A stretch of DNA of 10,150 nucleotides from Desulfobacterales bacterium S5133MH16 (GCA_001751005.1 MAXL01000098.1:1-10150), one strand, 5' to 3'. Positions 1 through 6,730 are shown, counted from the first letter of the stretch. Program-made: numbers and translations. Notes: a model not told the origin generated them from the sequence alone.

Positions 1-112
1 ATTCCTCGTCACTGCGACGTACTATAAGTACGTCTCATTCCTCGGAATTTGCGCGCCTTGAATTTGGAGCTTTTTACTTTGCCATCAAAATCTGACTTGT
101 TACGAGACCGTC
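1..112 (+). repeat. Dispersed inverted-repeat element, copy 1 (variant B, cut by window edge)
   Basis: This is the right-hand part of a MITE-like element that continues beyond the left edge of the window. Reverse-complemented, copy 3 (6521-6632) matches it with only 4 differences in 112 bases. It ends in the terminal motif GACTTGTTACGAGACCGTC (94-112), the inverse of the left end of the other copies with one change. It contains a perfect 8-bp stem, GACGTACT (16-23) with AGTACGTC (27-34), closed by the 3-base loop ATA. No protein is encoded; the element is probably non-autonomous and moved by an enzyme encoded elsewhere (inference). Confidence 0.85.
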
Positions 113-123
113 AAAAATAGATG

Positions 124-164
124 GTTGCAAAAAAAAAGTTTTTAATCAGCAACTTTTGTTTTTT
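124..164 (+). terminator. Weak stem-loop followed by a T-rich run
   Basis: GTTGC (124-128) can pair with GCAAC (149-153), with A-rich and T-rich tracts able to pair partly inside, and TTTTGTTTTTT follows (154-164). This has the outline of an intrinsic terminator for rightward transcription coming from outside the window. The stem is short and poor in GC, so it may simply be AT-rich leader sequence of the transporter gene. Confidence 0.2.
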
Positions 165-187
165 ACGAAATATTCGGGTTGAAAACC

Positions 188-1270
188 ATGAAAGAAATTT
201 CTCATAGAGCATCGGCATCCCAAATTTTGTTGACCGTTGCGGCCTTTGTGGTGGTTATCGCGGGTATGCGTGCCGCCGTGACCATCGTGGTGCCTTTCCT
301 GCTGGCAGTATTTATCGCTATCATCAGTACCCCACCGTTATTCTGGTTGCACCGAAAAGGCCTTCCCATATGGCTGGCCCTGATTATCGTAATTTTTGGC
401 GTTTTATTGATCGGCTTTTTAATTTCAGGACTGGTCGGTTCATCAATCAAAGATTTTTCAGGTGATCTTCCGGTATATGAAGCCAAGCTTCGTGCGCTTA
501 TCGCCGGAGTGATAACCTGGCTAGAATCACACAAAATAGATACGGCAGGCCTGGCAGTGACGAAACTGTTTGACACGGGATCGGCCATGAAACTTGTTGC
601 CACGGGATTGAACAGTCTGGGAAAGGTCCTCACCAATGGGCTTTTAATCTTGATGATCGTGATTTTTATGTTAATCGAAGCCTCAAGTTTTCCGATCAAG
701 TTGCATACAATGTTTGGAAATGAAAAAAACTCTCTGGAAAATTTCGACAAGTTCATCAACACCGTTAAACAATATATGGCCATTAAGACCTGGGTGAGCC
801 TTGGTACCGGCATTGCGGTTTTTATCTGGCTTTCCATTGTCGGGGTTGATTATGCCGTGCTTTGGGGCCTTCTGGCGTTCTTTTTGAACTATGTACCCAA
901 TATCGGTTCGATTATCGCGGCCATACCGGCCGTATTGCTCGCCCTTATCCAACTCGGATTTGTCAAATCCGTTATCGTGGCAGCCGGTTTCGTTGTTATA
1001 AATCTGCTGGTGGGTAATGTTATTGAACCGCGATTTATGGGCCGTGGTCTTGGCCTTTCCACACTGGTGGTTTTTTTATCGCTTCTTTTCTGGGGATGGG
1101 TCCTGGGACCGGTAGGGATGCTGCTGTCCGTTCCGTTGACCATGACTGCCAAGATAGCTTTAGACAGTAGAGAAGAAACGCGATGGATGGCCATACTTCT
1201 AGGGCCGGAGATCGCGGCCAAGAATGGGGTGCCAACGACTGAGGAAGCCGAGATAATAGAGCATCCTTAA
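188..1270 (+). CDS. tqsA: AI-2E family membrane transporter, TqsA-like
   Basis: A polytopic inner-membrane protein of 360 residues, the usual length for the AI-2E (PerM/TqsA) family. In E. coli TqsA is linked to export of the quorum signal autoinducer-2; other members carry other solutes, so the substrate here is not established. An N-terminal hydrophobic pair (about 12-48 and 60-84) is followed by a soluble stretch and then a membrane-rich C-terminal half. Family hallmarks are LNYVPNIGSIIAAIP near residue 234, EPR (280-282), GRGLGLS and GWVLGPVGMLLSVPLT; this half closely resembles E. coli TqsA as I remember it. A TTG lies in frame at 179, but ATG 188 is preferred because GGG at 176-178 is then better spaced as a weak ribosome site. 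The next gene starts 42 bases downstream, so the two may share a transcript. No luxS or other quorum gene is visible. Confidence 0.88.
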   Translation: MKEISHRASASQILLTVAAFVVVIAGMRAAVTIVVPFLLAVFIAIISTPPLFWLHRKGLPIWLALIIVIFGVLLIGFLISGLVGSSIKDFSGDLPVYEAKLRALIAGVITWLESHKIDTAGLAVTKLFDTGSAMKLVATGLNSLGKVLTNGLLILMIVIFMLIEASSFPIKLHTMFGNEKNSLENFDKFINTVKQYMAIKTWVSLGTGIAVFIWLSIVGVDYAVLWGLLAFFLNYVPNIGSIIAAIPAVLLALIQLGFVKSVIVAAGFVVINLLVGNVIEPRFMGRGLGLSTLVVFLSLLFWGWVLGPVGMLLSVPLTMTAKIALDSREETRWMAILLGPEIAAKNGVPTTEEAEIIEHP

Positions 1271-1300
1271 ATCTCCATCATCTTTATCCTTTTATAATTT

Positions 1301-1306
1301 AGGAGA
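1301..1306 (+). promoter_or_regulatory. Ribosome binding site fixing a GTG start
   Basis: AGGAGA lies 6 bases before the GTG at 1313. It is the strongest Shine-Dalgarno match among the plus-strand genes here and supports GTG as the start, because the codons immediately downstream encode a signal peptide. Confidence 0.75.
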
Positions 1307-1312
1307 ACGAAA

Positions 1313-2986
1313 GTGAATCGTATTCCCCTTAAATCGTTTGTAATAATGTACCTGTTTCCCCTGTTAATTTTGCCATTCACAACACTCCTGGCCTCTGATG
1401 AAGCTGTACAGGAAATTATCCGCAGCCGCGCAGAACATGTACAACAGTTTAAAGAGATGTATTTACAAGATGCCAGTATATCGGGAATAGTGGTATTGCC
1501 GAAACTCTATGAGCAACGTGATTTTCGACCGGCATGGACCAATCCCCGAAATGTTGAAGGACTGCTCAGAATCATCGGAGAGATGGATCGTGAAGGACTA
1601 TATCCCGCTGATTATCATCAGGAGAAGCTTGGTGACTTAAAACAGCAGTTAGAACAGACGGATAATCCGGCACCGGAGTTGCTGGCAGATTTTGATATCG
1701 CACTTTCGGATGCATTGACACGAATTGTCTATCATATTCTTTTCGGAAAAGTTGATCCGGAGCGTCTCGATGCCAATTGGAATATTTACCGCGAGATCGA
1801 GGACATTGAACCCGCAACCTGGCTCCAGAATTTAATCAATTCTCAGGACATATATCAGGCATTAAGAGAGATCATGCCGGATGAGCGGTTTTTTGTGGTC
1901 CTGCGAAAAGGCCTCGAAGAATACCGGACAATCGCGGAGAACGGGGGTTGGCCGACTATCCCGGAAGGACCGGTACTTAAAAAAGATATGAGCGATGAGC
2001 GGATTCCGCTAATTCGACAACGCTTGCAGATTACAGGCGACTTAAAGGACTCCCAAAACCTTCAGGATCAGTTTTTTGATGATGCTCTGTTTGAAGCGGT
2101 GCAGCACTTTCAGAACAGACACGGCCTCAATCCTGATGGGGTAATCGGTAAAAATACTCTGGAGACCATGAACGTGTCGGTTCAAAAACGTATTGAACAA
2201 ATTTTAGTCAACCTGGAGAGGGGCCGCTGGGTTTACCGTGATATTGATGATGAGTTTATTTTGGTGAACATTGCTGGCTTCAAAGCGAATTATATAGGTG
2301 ATAATAAATTGGTATGGAAGGCCCGGGCACAAGTTGGAAAAGATTACCGCCGGACCCCGATATTCAAGGCAGAATTAAAATATCTGGTATTTAATCCTAC
2401 CTGGACAGTTCCCCCCACTATTCTTAAGAAGGATGTGCTGCCTGCTATCAAAAGAGATAGTACGTATTTGGAAAAAAAGAATATGAAAGTGATCGACCGC
2501 TCTGGAAAACCTGTTAATCCGGCCAGTTTGGACTGGTCAAAATATACTGGTAAAAATTTTCCCTATTCCATTCGTCAGGAGCCCGGTCCAAGCAATGCCC
2601 TGGGACGGGTGAAATTTATTTTTCCCAACAAACACTTTGTTTTCTTACATGATACACCCAGTAAGGAATTATTTGAAAGGGAAACCCGTACCTTCAGTTC
2701 AGGTTGCATCCGGGTTGAGAATCCCTTCCATTTAGCAGAGGCGTTATTAAAAAATCCAGAAAATTGGAATCTAAATAAAATTGAACAACTTATTGAAACC
2801 GGGAAAACAAAGACAGTATATCTGAATAAGCCTATCCCCGTGTTGCTGCTCTATGCCACCGCTTTTCATACTTTGGATGATGATAATGTTCATTTTCGCA
2901 ATGATGTTTATGACCGCGACCAGGCCATTTTGAAAGAGTTACAGGAACACTTTAAGAGAAAAGAGCGGCACCTGGGAAAGAATTAG
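1313..2986 (+). CDS. Periplasmic L,D-transpeptidase, YcbB/LdtD type
   Basis: This 557-residue enzyme should form 3-3 cross-links between peptidoglycan stem peptides in the periplasm, using a cysteine in place of the penicillin-binding-protein serine. Residues 1-27 form a signal peptide (basic start, hydrophobic FVIMYLFPLLILPFTTLL core, likely cleavage after LLA). A scaffold domain follows, then a peptidoglycan-binding repeat around 245-285 (AVQHFQNRHGLNPDGVIG). The YkuD catalytic domain spans roughly 310-490, with HDTPSKELF followed by SSGCIRVENP, in which Cys465 is the predicted nucleophile. Length and domain order match E. coli LdtD (YcbB), so it appears intact. The start is GTG with AGGAGA upstream. 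It lies 42 bases after the transporter gene, probably in the same transcript. In Gram-negatives such enzymes reinforce the wall under envelope stress and can bypass beta-lactam targets; that role is not shown here. Confidence 0.92.
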   Translation: MNRIPLKSFVIMYLFPLLILPFTTLLASDEAVQEIIRSRAEHVQQFKEMYLQDASISGIVVLPKLYEQRDFRPAWTNPRNVEGLLRIIGEMDREGLYPADYHQEKLGDLKQQLEQTDNPAPELLADFDIALSDALTRIVYHILFGKVDPERLDANWNIYREIEDIEPATWLQNLINSQDIYQALREIMPDERFFVVLRKGLEEYRTIAENGGWPTIPEGPVLKKDMSDERIPLIRQRLQITGDLKDSQNLQDQFFDDALFEAVQHFQNRHGLNPDGVIGKNTLETMNVSVQKRIEQILVNLERGRWVYRDIDDEFILVNIAGFKANYIGDNKLVWKARAQVGKDYRRTPIFKAELKYLVFNPTWTVPPTILKKDVLPAIKRDSTYLEKKNMKVIDRSGKPVNPASLDWSKYTGKNFPYSIRQEPGPSNALGRVKFIFPNKHFVFLHDTPSKELFERETRTFSSGCIRVENPFHLAEALLKNPENWNLNKIEQLIETGKTKTVYLNKPIPVLLLYATAFHTLDDDNVHFRNDVYDRDQAILKELQEHFKRKERHLGKN

Positions 2987-3338
2987 CAATGTTTAAAAGG
3001 GAAACCGGAATCCGGAGACCGGAGAATAATGTGCATTAAAATCACAATCAGTTTTTGTCAACCTCATCGAATTATGGCCCGCCCCAGTGCTACTTAACTT
3101 AAAAAGGTAATTATCGCTGTAATATCTTGGGAATTATCCTGTAAAACCCGGAAAAATTAAAGCCCAAAAAGTTCAAGGTTTACATTCGAAATCGTGAATG
3201 ATATATTTAAGTTATGAGTTTGGTCGCTTAAAAAAGAGATATAAAACCCCATAAACGAATTAAAAAAGCGAAGTCCAAGAATGTCTTTCTTATTGCATAA
3301 GAATTTGAAAAAAAATTAAATATTATGTAGTTTCCCTA
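2987..3338 (+). other. AT-rich intergenic region without a recognised gene
   Basis: This 352-base stretch has stops in all forward frames and no open frame that I recognise. It begins with a small CCGGA tandem array (3005-3025) and becomes very AT-rich towards 3338. TTGCAT (3293-3298) and TATTAT (3321-3326) resemble promoter boxes but stand 22 bases apart, too far for a standard promoter. No T-tract terminator follows the transpeptidase gene. The sequence could be the remains of a decayed element; I cannot identify one. Confidence 0.6.
3005..3025 (+). repeat. Three 7-bp CCGGA-type tandem units
   Basis: CCGGAAT, CCGGAGA and CCGGAGA follow each other without gaps just after the transpeptidase stop codon. 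The array is a short simple-sequence repeat. The first two units can also fold as CCGGA-A-TCCGG, but no T-run follows, so it is not a convincing terminator. Confidence 0.6.
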
Positions 3339-4394
3339 ATGAAATTAACACGGCGCAATTTCATAAAAAGATCGCTCATATTGGGCGGCTCTCTGTTTTT
3401 CGGCCACAAGTCTCTCTTTGCTTTGAATAAAAAAAGAGAACAATGGTATCCTTGCTATGCGAAGCTTGAGGAAGAAGGGGAATTAGCCAAGAGAGTTGAG
3501 CAAGCTTATTCAATTTTCGAACAATGCGAACTTTGCCCCCGGTTGTGCGGTGCCAATCGGCAGAATGGCGAACAAGGGTTTTGCCGTGCACCGGCCAAGC
3601 TCATGGTCTACACGGCACATCCACATTTTGGTGAAGAGATATCGCTAGTGGGAAAAAGAGGATCCGGAACAATCTTCTTTTCCAACTGTAATCTCCGTTG
3701 TGTTTTTTGCCAGAACTGGCCTATCTCCATCAAAGGATATGGGAAAGAAGTTCAAGACGAGGATCTGGCAGATATGATGATCTACCTCCAGAAGATTGGC
3801 TGCCACAACATCAACTTAGTAACACCAACCCACGTTATGCCAAATATCCTCAATGCAACAAGGATTGCTTTCAAGAGAGGACTTCGTCTCCCCTTGGTTT
3901 ACAACACCAGCGGCTACGAGCGAGTTGAAATATTGAAGATTCTAGATGGCATCGTGGATATTTATTTGCCGGATATGAAATATATGGAGGCTTCGAAAGC
4001 GTCGAAGTATTTATCTGTAGCACCAGACTATCCAGAAGTGTCTCAAGAAGCGGTTCTAGAAATGCACAGGCAGGTAGGAAAGCACCTGATCAATAGCCAG
4101 GGAATTGCTATTCATGGATTGATGATCAGGCACTTGGTTATGCCAAACAATGAAGCCGGTACAGAGAAATTCGTTAGATGGGTAGCTGAAAATCTCCCAA
4201 AATCAACCTATGTGAACATCATGCATCAATATTTTCCGGATTATAAAGCCCTTGAATACCCTGAGATCAACCGAAGGATTTCTGTAAAGGAATACCTGGA
4301 AGCAATGCATTGGGCTGATGAATACGGCCTGACCAACCTTGACCCGCAGTCTGTTAGAATGAGAAAAATCTATGCCAGACAGACAAGAACTTAG
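3339..4394 (+). CDS. Radical SAM protein with a Tat signal (PflA/COG1313-like)
   Basis: A 351-residue radical SAM protein of the group related to pyruvate formate-lyase activating enzyme (COG1313 type); its substrate is unknown. The cluster motif CxxxCxxC is Cys117, Cys121 and Cys124 within NCNLRCVFCQNW, predicted to hold the [4Fe-4S] cluster that cleaves S-adenosylmethionine. A second cysteine set, Cys63, Cys66, Cys70 and Cys82 (CELCPRLCG, then GFC), may bind another cluster or zinc. The N-terminus has a twin-arginine pattern, TRRNFIKRS, followed by a hydrophobic stretch (LILGGSLFFG), which would direct a folded cofactor-bearing protein to the Tat system. Putting the Tat signal at the N-terminus supports ATG 3339, although no Shine-Dalgarno sequence is visible. 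It appears to be a single-gene unit, with repeats on its 3' side. Confidence is high for the family, low for the reaction and moderate for export. Confidence 0.88.
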   Translation: MKLTRRNFIKRSLILGGSLFFGHKSLFALNKKREQWYPCYAKLEEEGELAKRVEQAYSIFEQCELCPRLCGANRQNGEQGFCRAPAKLMVYTAHPHFGEEISLVGKRGSGTIFFSNCNLRCVFCQNWPISIKGYGKEVQDEDLADMMIYLQKIGCHNINLVTPTHVMPNILNATRIAFKRGLRLPLVYNTSGYERVEILKILDGIVDIYLPDMKYMEASKASKYLSVAPDYPEVSQEAVLEMHRQVGKHLINSQGIAIHGLMIRHLVMPNNEAGTEKFVRWVAENLPKSTYVNIMHQYFPDYKALEYPEINRRISVKEYLEAMHWADEYGLTNLDPQSVRMRKIYARQTRT

Positions 4395-4478
4395 GGGTTT
4401 CGCCCCAATTGGCCTCCGGCCCGTAGGGCCTACGCCCCGGAGGGAATAATGGAATGATGGAGTAATGGAATGATGGGT
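4394..4478 (+). repeat. Hairpin plus TAATGG tandem module, left copy
   Basis: GGGG (4394-4397) pairs with CCCC (4403-4406), overlapping the last base of the radical SAM stop codon. A second, longer hairpin pairs CCTCCGG (4413-4419) with CCGGAGG (4437-4443), with an inner CGTAG/CTACG stem. Two copies of the 16-base unit TAATGGAATGATGGAG follow (4447-4462, and 4463-4478 with changes at the end). Bases 4411-4440 match the reverse complement of 4538-4567 at 25 of 30 positions. The lack of a T-run argues against an intrinsic terminator, though the structure may protect the 3' end of the mRNA. Confidence 0.7.
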
Positions 4479-4537
4479 TTGAAGGAGTTTTTTACAATTT
4501 AAATGATTTATTTCTGCCCTTACTCCCAATATTCTCT

Positions 4538-4587
4538 CCGAGCCGTAGGCACTACGAGCCAGAGGCCAGCATTCCATTCTTCCATTA
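4538..4587 (-). repeat. Hairpin plus TAATGG module, right copy in inverse sense
   Basis: The 30-base core at 4538-4567 is the inverse of 4411-4440 with 5 differences, and ATTCCATTCTTCCATTA (4571-4587) is the inverse of the TAATGGAA-type units of the left copy. The order of core and tail is not that of a simple inverted repeat, so the two copies look rearranged. Any translation upstream of 4611 in the frame of the next gene would be made of this repeat. Confidence 0.65.
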
Positions 4588-4610
4588 CAACTTATGGATC
4601 TTATAAAGAC

Positions 4611-5432
4611 ATGATAAAAAAAATCATATCAGGCGGTCAAACCGAAGAAGATCAGGCAGTTCTTGATATTGCAATAAAACTGGGATTTCCCCATGGTGGG
4701 TGGATTCCGAAGGGACGGATTACCAAGACAGGAACATTGCCCGGCAGATATAGGCTTAAAGAAATGCCCACCGACAATTATTCCGAATGTATCGAACAGA
4801 ACATAAAAGACTCAAAAGGAACCCTTATAATATCATACGGCAAATTAACCGGCGATTTTGATTATGCCAGGAAGATGACTTTGAAGCATAAACGCCAGCT
4901 GCTTGGGATAGACCTTAACCAAACAATTGCCTTTGAAGCGGCATCTCTGATTAAGGATTGGATTCAACTGAGGCATATCGATGTGTTATATGTGATTGGC
5001 CCGAGTGGAGACATAAATCCTGATATAGGAAAACACACAGCGGGTATCGTCGAGAGTGCATTAATATTGGATCTAATGAATGCCTCTCCCGGTTATAGTA
5101 TTACCGATTTTTCCGAAAAAGACTATTTTGAGAAACTTCCTGAAACTCCAAAAACAGTAAATCAAGCTGTTGACATATTAATATCGAAAATGGTGCTTAA
5201 GGATAAGGTCATCATAGCGAATATGACATATGGTGAGTTGGTTGATCTCAATTCAAGTTTGGGTGCTTATATCAAAAATATATTCCGTCTTTGGTCTGGT
5301 AATGAACTCATGGAATCTTGCAGGTTTGTGACCAAAAATAAAAAATTAAATGAAGACGGTGCATGCTTTGCCATTATTGAAACACTATGGAAAAGATTAC
5401 GGAAGACACATAAAATTAGAGTGGTGAAATAA
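4611..5432 (+). CDS. Putative molybdenum carrier (YpsA/SLOG-like) with DUF6794-like C-terminus
   Basis: A cytoplasmic protein of 273 residues. Residues 1-165 resemble the putative molybdenum-carrier family, a Rossmann-like fold of the SLOG superfamily: MIKKIISGGQT at the start, then FPHGGWIPKGR, LKEMPTDNYSEC and GTLIISYGKLTG. The family name comes from a structural homologue; metal or nucleotide binding has not been shown for this protein. The usual GGQTGAD motif reads GGQTEED, so the phosphate-binding turn is altered. From about residue 175 a second domain follows (KTVNQAVDILISK, then LGAYIKNIFRLW), which resembles DUF6794 from memory and makes the protein longer than single-domain members. 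The open frame extends upstream to ATG 4503, where AAGGAG stands 15 bases away, but that part translates the repeat at 4538-4587; the family's conserved start fits ATG 4611. GC is low, about 35 percent in two sampled 60-base lines. The sulfotransferase gene follows after 35 bases. Confidence 0.82.
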   Translation: MIKKIISGGQTEEDQAVLDIAIKLGFPHGGWIPKGRITKTGTLPGRYRLKEMPTDNYSECIEQNIKDSKGTLIISYGKLTGDFDYARKMTLKHKRQLLGIDLNQTIAFEAASLIKDWIQLRHIDVLYVIGPSGDINPDIGKHTAGIVESALILDLMNASPGYSITDFSEKDYFEKLPETPKTVNQAVDILISKMVLKDKVIIANMTYGELVDLNSSLGAYIKNIFRLWSGNELMESCRFVTKNKKLNEDGACFAIIETLWKRLRKTHKIRVVK

Positions 5433-5467
5433 AAGCAAGATTTATATGCAGTAGGATATCATGTGAC

Positions 5468-6241
5468 ATGCCCAAACCCAATTTTTTATTAATCGGTGCA
5501 CAAAAGTCGGCCACTACCAGCATTGGCGTGATGCTTTCGAACCATCCCGACGTTATGGTTGTCAAAGGGAAGGAGCCGCATTTTTTCTCCGAAAACCGTC
5601 AATACGCCCGCGGTTGGGACTGGTATATGTCCCTTTTTTCACTCTATAACGGGGAAAGGGCTATCGTGGATGCGTCCACGTCATACTCACGCGCAAGGGC
5701 CTTTCCCAACACAATATCGCGTATTATTAAGCATGTTCCGGACGCAAAAATCCTTTACTCAGTCCGTCATCCCCTTGACCGAATGGAATCGGCTTACATC
5801 GAGTGGCTGACCACGCCAGGTTTTCAGTCCATTGAAAACTCCATAAATGATATGGTTCGCAGAGAGCCAAACATTATCGAGTCGAGCCGGTACTGGAAAA
5901 ATATCAGTATTTACAGAAAGTACTTTTCGGATCATCACATCAAGATCATATGGTTCGATGAGTACGTTGCTGATCCGGATGCAGTGCTGGCAGATGTTTT
6001 CAAGTTTATGGATGTAGATCCTTCCATTAAGATCCAGTATTCCCATTTGGCTATTGCGTCGAGTGAAAGTAGAATCAAAAAGATGCAACTGTCCGGCCGA
6101 CCTCCCCATATTGACACAACCTGGAACCCAACGGATCGACAATGGGCGATAGAGCAGCTTGGCAATGACACAAGACAATTCCTTGAATGGTGCGGAAGGC
6201 CCACGGACTACTGGCGACTCGACGCGAATGATAAGACCTGA
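5468..6241 (+). CDS. PAPS-dependent sulfotransferase
   Basis: A 257-residue cytoplasmic enzyme predicted to transfer sulfate from 3'-phosphoadenosine-5'-phosphosulfate (PAPS) to an alcohol or amine acceptor. The 5'-phosphosulfate loop is near the N-terminus, IGAQKSATTSIG, with Lys13 and the following Ser/Thr residues; the 3'-phosphate site is YSVRHPLDRMESAY, with Arg100 and Ser108. The KEPHFFS segment is also typical of the heparan-sulfotransferase-like families. The length suits a single sulfotransferase domain and the gene looks intact. The acceptor cannot be read from sequence; glycans, lipids and small metabolites are all possible. ATG 5468 is supported by AGGA at 5453-5456, about 11 bases away, and by the conserved loop lying so near the N-terminus. 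It probably shares a transcript with the Mo-carrier gene, and a repeat element begins 19 bases after its stop. Confidence 0.9.
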   Translation: MPKPNFLLIGAQKSATTSIGVMLSNHPDVMVVKGKEPHFFSENRQYARGWDWYMSLFSLYNGERAIVDASTSYSRARAFPNTISRIIKHVPDAKILYSVRHPLDRMESAYIEWLTTPGFQSIENSINDMVRREPNIIESSRYWKNISIYRKYFSDHHIKIIWFDEYVADPDAVLADVFKFMDVDPSIKIQYSHLAIASSESRIKKMQLSGRPPHIDTTWNPTDRQWAIEQLGNDTRQFLEWCGRPTDYWRLDANDKT

Positions 6242-6260
6242 TCTTCGAAAACATAAGTTT

Positions 6261-6411
6261 GACGGTCTCGTAAAAAGTCCAACTTCTGCGTTATGCTGCA
6301 TTTCGCAATCATTCAATGTACGATAAGTACGCCTCATGATTACAAAATTTGCACGCCTTGAATTTGAACTTTTTACGAAACCGTCTAAATCGGACTTTTT
6401 ACGAGTTTATC
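6261..6411 (+). repeat. Dispersed inverted-repeat element, copy 2 (variant A, complete)
   Basis: A complete copy of about 151 bases. It begins GACGGTCTCGTAAAAAGTC; the inverse of this motif occurs twice at the right side, as CTTTTTACGAAACCGTC ending at 6385 and as a more degenerate outer version ending at 6411. The middle has GTACGATAAGTAC (6318-6330) inside an outer stem GCAATCAT/ATGATTAC with one mismatch. AAGTTT occurs immediately before (6255-6260) and immediately after (6412-6417), a candidate 6-bp target-site duplication that supports these boundaries. Copy 4 is almost identical (4 differences in 138 bases). Confidence 0.87.
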
Positions 6412-6485
6412 AAGTTTATGTGATAAATTCATTTCATGACATCCAAACCCATTGAAATTGTGAGAAGTTTTATAAAATTTGATCA

Positions 6486-6512
6486 TTGACAATGCGCCTA
6501 ACTTTCGATATT
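6486..6512 (+). promoter_or_regulatory. Possible sigma-70-type promoter for the glucan synthase gene
   Basis: A perfect TTGACA (6486-6491) is followed after 15 bases by GATATT (6507-6512), a four-of-six match to TATAAT; TATTTG at 17-base spacing is a poorer match. If used, transcription would begin near 6520 and the whole of repeat copy 3 would be in the leader of the GH17-GT2 mRNA. The -10 box is weak, so this is a suggestion only. Confidence 0.3.
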
Positions 6513-6520
6513 TGACTTTT

Positions 6521-6671
6521 GACGGTCTCGTAAAAAGTCAGATTTTGATGGCAAAGTAAAAAGCTTCAAATTCAAGGCGCGCAAATTCCGAGGAATGAGA
6601 TGTACTTATAGTACATCGCAGTGACGAGGAATGCAGCGCAACGCAGAAGTTGGACTTTTTACGAAGCCATC
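6521..6671 (-). repeat. Dispersed inverted-repeat element, copy 3 (variant B, complete, inverted)
   Basis: A copy of 151 bases, the same length as copy 2 but in the opposite orientation. It begins GACGGTCTCGTAAAAAGTC and ends CTTTTTACGAAGCCATC. It contains the perfect hairpin GATGTACT (6599-6606), loop TAT, AGTACATC (6610-6617). Its flanks, ACTTTT before and ATTTTT after, are only an imperfect candidate target duplication. It is 109 bases from copy 2 and 59 bases before the glucan synthase start codon. Confidence 0.87.
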
Positions 6672-6730
6672 ATTTTTAATTGCCCGTATTTCGGGTATCA
6701 TTGTCACTGTATACCGGATGATCCCATATA

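Larger units (their letters stand above)
6242..6730 (+). other. Non-coding region with two repeat copies and the leader of the glucan synthase gene
   Basis: These 489 bases hold repeat copy 2, a 109-base AT-rich spacer, repeat copy 3 in the opposite orientation and a 59-base stretch before the GH17-GT2 start. The last stretch contains a small stem CCCG (6683-6686) with CGGG (6692-6695). TATAAT occurs at 6727-6732 but overlaps the start codon and stands 20 bases from TTGTCA (6701-6706), so it is unlikely to be a promoter for this gene. Open frames here are translations of the repeats. Confidence 0.7.

Noticed and set aside
4394..4443. An intrinsic terminator after the radical SAM gene.
   Set aside because: The hairpins are strong but no T-run follows, so I treat them as part of a repeat module.
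4203..4577. A minus-strand open frame of 124 codons.
   Set aside because: It reads antisense to the radical SAM gene and then through the hairpin/TAATGG repeats; no recognisable domain.
4503..4610. A 36-codon N-terminal extension of the Mo-carrier gene from ATG 4503, with AAGGAG upstream.
   Set aside because: The Shine-Dalgarno spacing of 15 bases is too long, the extension translates repeat sequence, and the conserved family start fits ATG 4611.
5759..6337. A minus-strand open frame of 192 codons beginning in repeat copy 2.
   Set aside because: Its first residues are repeat sequence and the rest is antisense to the clearly coding sulfotransferase.
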